This document shows, piece by piece, positions 22,011 through 22,845 of a stretch of DNA of 22,845 bases (its first letter is position 1; each line of letters opens with the position of its first letter). The translations under genes and the position numbers were made by a program. Source of the DNA: a virus. The stretch is taken from positions 1-22,845 of IMG/VR virus record IMGVR_UViG_3300033149_004838; one strand, given 5' to 3'. Under the pieces are notes generated by a model that searched no databases, was not told where the DNA came from, and saw nothing but the letters and a program-made list of their open reading frames with translations.

Positions 22011-22690
22011 TGAAGGTAGAGGAACACTACAAAAGATTATCTGATCGTTTCCGAAAACTAGAACAAAAATATAAAAGACAGAGAAGCTATCCTCAAAAAG
22101 AGCAGGAAGGCCTCTGGATTAATAGATGTGAAAGTCTTGATGGTTGGGCTGGGGATCTTAGTAGATTAAGTCTCAATTCGACTAATCCTTATGAAGGTAA
22201 ATATCACTTTAGATATAATGAACTAAGCTTAGCCTCAAGAAATTTTTATTATAATATCAATAATATCCCAGTACCAGAAGATGTTTGGTTCAAGCTATTC
22301 CTCAAGATTGACTATATCTCTTCTGGAGGTACTGGAAATGTGTTTATAGTCGACTTAGGTCAGGTAACTGGTGGTTTTCGTTTCTGGTATAAAGATTCGA
22401 CTCATTGGGGCTTAAAAGCAAGATTATATAATTCGGAAGATTCAGCGATAAAAGGATCTTTCAATCTCAACCAATATTATGAAGTTAAAGTTCATTTCTT
22501 TCCTTTTAGTCCTACCCTAATGAAATGTGAAGTCTTTGTCAATGATGTATCTATTTCTTCTGTAGTTGTTGCAGTCGATCGACCTTCTCTTCTACAACAG
22601 ATTTATTGCTCTTTTGAAAAAGGTACTTATTTTTTTGACGTCTTAAGAGTTCAAACAACACAAGAAGAGCAGGAAGAAGATCTTCAATAG
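22010..22690 (+). CDS. Tail adhesin 3 with shared YKR helix and LamG-like domain
   Basis: 226 residues from the ATG at 22010, which overlaps the previous stop; a TTG at 22007 is one codon longer and equally well placed after AAGGAGAG. N-terminal helix (LSDRFRKLEQKYKRQRSYPQ) as in the two previous genes. The rest (about 40-215) is concanavalin/LamG-like: CESLDGWAGDLSRLSLNSTN, then FKLFLKIDYISSGGTG, MKCEVFVNDVSIS and GTYFFDVLRVQ, the usual strand order of a glycan-binding jelly roll. The tail is acidic (EEQEEDLQ). Third member of a tandem adhesin set. Confidence 0.55.
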   Translation: MKVEEHYKRLSDRFRKLEQKYKRQRSYPQKEQEGLWINRCESLDGWAGDLSRLSLNSTNPYEGKYHFRYNELSLASRNFYYNINNIPVPEDVWFKLFLKIDYISSGGTGNVFIVDLGQVTGGFRFWYKDSTHWGLKARLYNSEDSAIKGSFNLNQYYEVKVHFFPFSPTLMKCEVFVNDVSISSVVVAVDRPSLLQQIYCSFEKGTYFFDVLRVQTTQEEQEEDLQ

Positions 22691-22753
22691 TCTTTGTTAA
22701 GAGAAACATTAAAATAATTTCTTGAGATTAAAATACATAGATTGGTGAAATCT

Positions 22754-22845
22754 TTGACTCCTACTACAAAAGACTTGCTTTTAGAGATTATCCAACGACT
22801 TACTCGAGTAGAAGAAAACATAAAATCCTTTAATGATGATCTTCA
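22754..22845 (+). CDS. Start of a coiled-coil protein, cut by the window end
   Basis: TTG at 22754 preceded by GGTGA at 22744-22748, five bases away. The open frame runs to the window edge, with about 30 residues visible: LLLEIIQRLTRVEENIKSFN. This is a short amphipathic helix with heptad spacing, as in small tail-tip or lysis-accessory proteins. Function unknown. The 63-base gap before it has AT-rich sequence but no convincing terminator. Confidence 0.5.
   Translation, partial: MTPTTKDLLLEIIQRLTRVEENIKSFNDDL

Noticed and set aside
1-22845. tRNA genes, attachment sites or integrase
   Set aside because: No cloverleaf-like sequence, direct repeat pair or recombinase motif was found by reading. 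Free virus versus provirus cannot be decided here.

Overview
The window is a 22.8-kb piece of a tailed double-stranded DNA virus or provirus (Caudoviricetes type), cut inside a gene at both ends. All supported genes read on the + strand, are tightly packed (many 1-4 base start/stop overlaps), AT-rich and rich in AGA arginine codons. The host is probably an archaeon. Several ribosome binding sites are of the GGTGA/GTGAT kind, TTG starts are common, TATA-like AT boxes precede the major capsid gene and the connector gene, and DUF2341-like and DUF2153-like products are typical of archaeal contigs. The host call is inference, not proof. No tRNA, rRNA, CRISPR array, integrase or insertion sequence was seen.

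Layout. (1) 1-2993: adhesion/fibre genes: the end of a protein built almost entirely of an 18-residue repeat, a 60-aa protein, a DUF2341-type beta-sandwich protein ending in the same repeat, and a BppU-like immunoglobulin-fold protein. (2) 2990-8953: an unusual nucleic-acid-processing block. It holds a DUF2153-like helical protein, a 1178-residue fusion (metallo-beta-lactamase, PUA/ASCH-like region, pol-beta-type nucleotidyltransferase, ATP-dependent DNA ligase, four-Cys tail), a 70-aa coiled coil, and a 613-residue protein that reads as three copies of the LigD 3'-phosphoesterase fold. (3) 8994-12901: the head module: prohead protease fused to Tyr-rich repeats and two C2H2 fingers, with a possible nested in-frame scaffold start, then two acidic or coiled-coil scaffold-like proteins and the HK97-fold major capsid protein, followed by a terminator-like hairpin. 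(4) 13044-18306: neck and tail: connector, head closure, gp10-like neck, tail completion, tail tube, tail assembly chaperone with a -1 frameshift extension, tape measure. No sheath gene lies near the single tube gene, so a siphovirus-like tail is most likely. (5) 18306-22845: distal tail: a Dit-like protein, a newly called 58-aa gene, a hub protein with three more copies of the 18-residue repeat and an inserted beta-sandwich, three adhesin-like proteins sharing a YKR-containing N-terminal helix but with different beta-rich C-termini, and the start of another gene.

How the genes fit together. The head and tail genes are a conventional assembly line in conventional order. What stands out is that the slot just upstream of the prohead protease, where large terminase and portal normally sit, is filled by the ligase fusion and the triple phosphoesterase protein. 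All the chemistries of an end-joining pathway (nuclease fold, nucleotidyltransferase, ligase, 3'-end phosphoesterase) lie in about 5.6 kb. The best hypothesis is a virus-encoded DNA end-processing and ligation system, possibly made late with the structural proteins. No Ku, terminase or portal is visible here.
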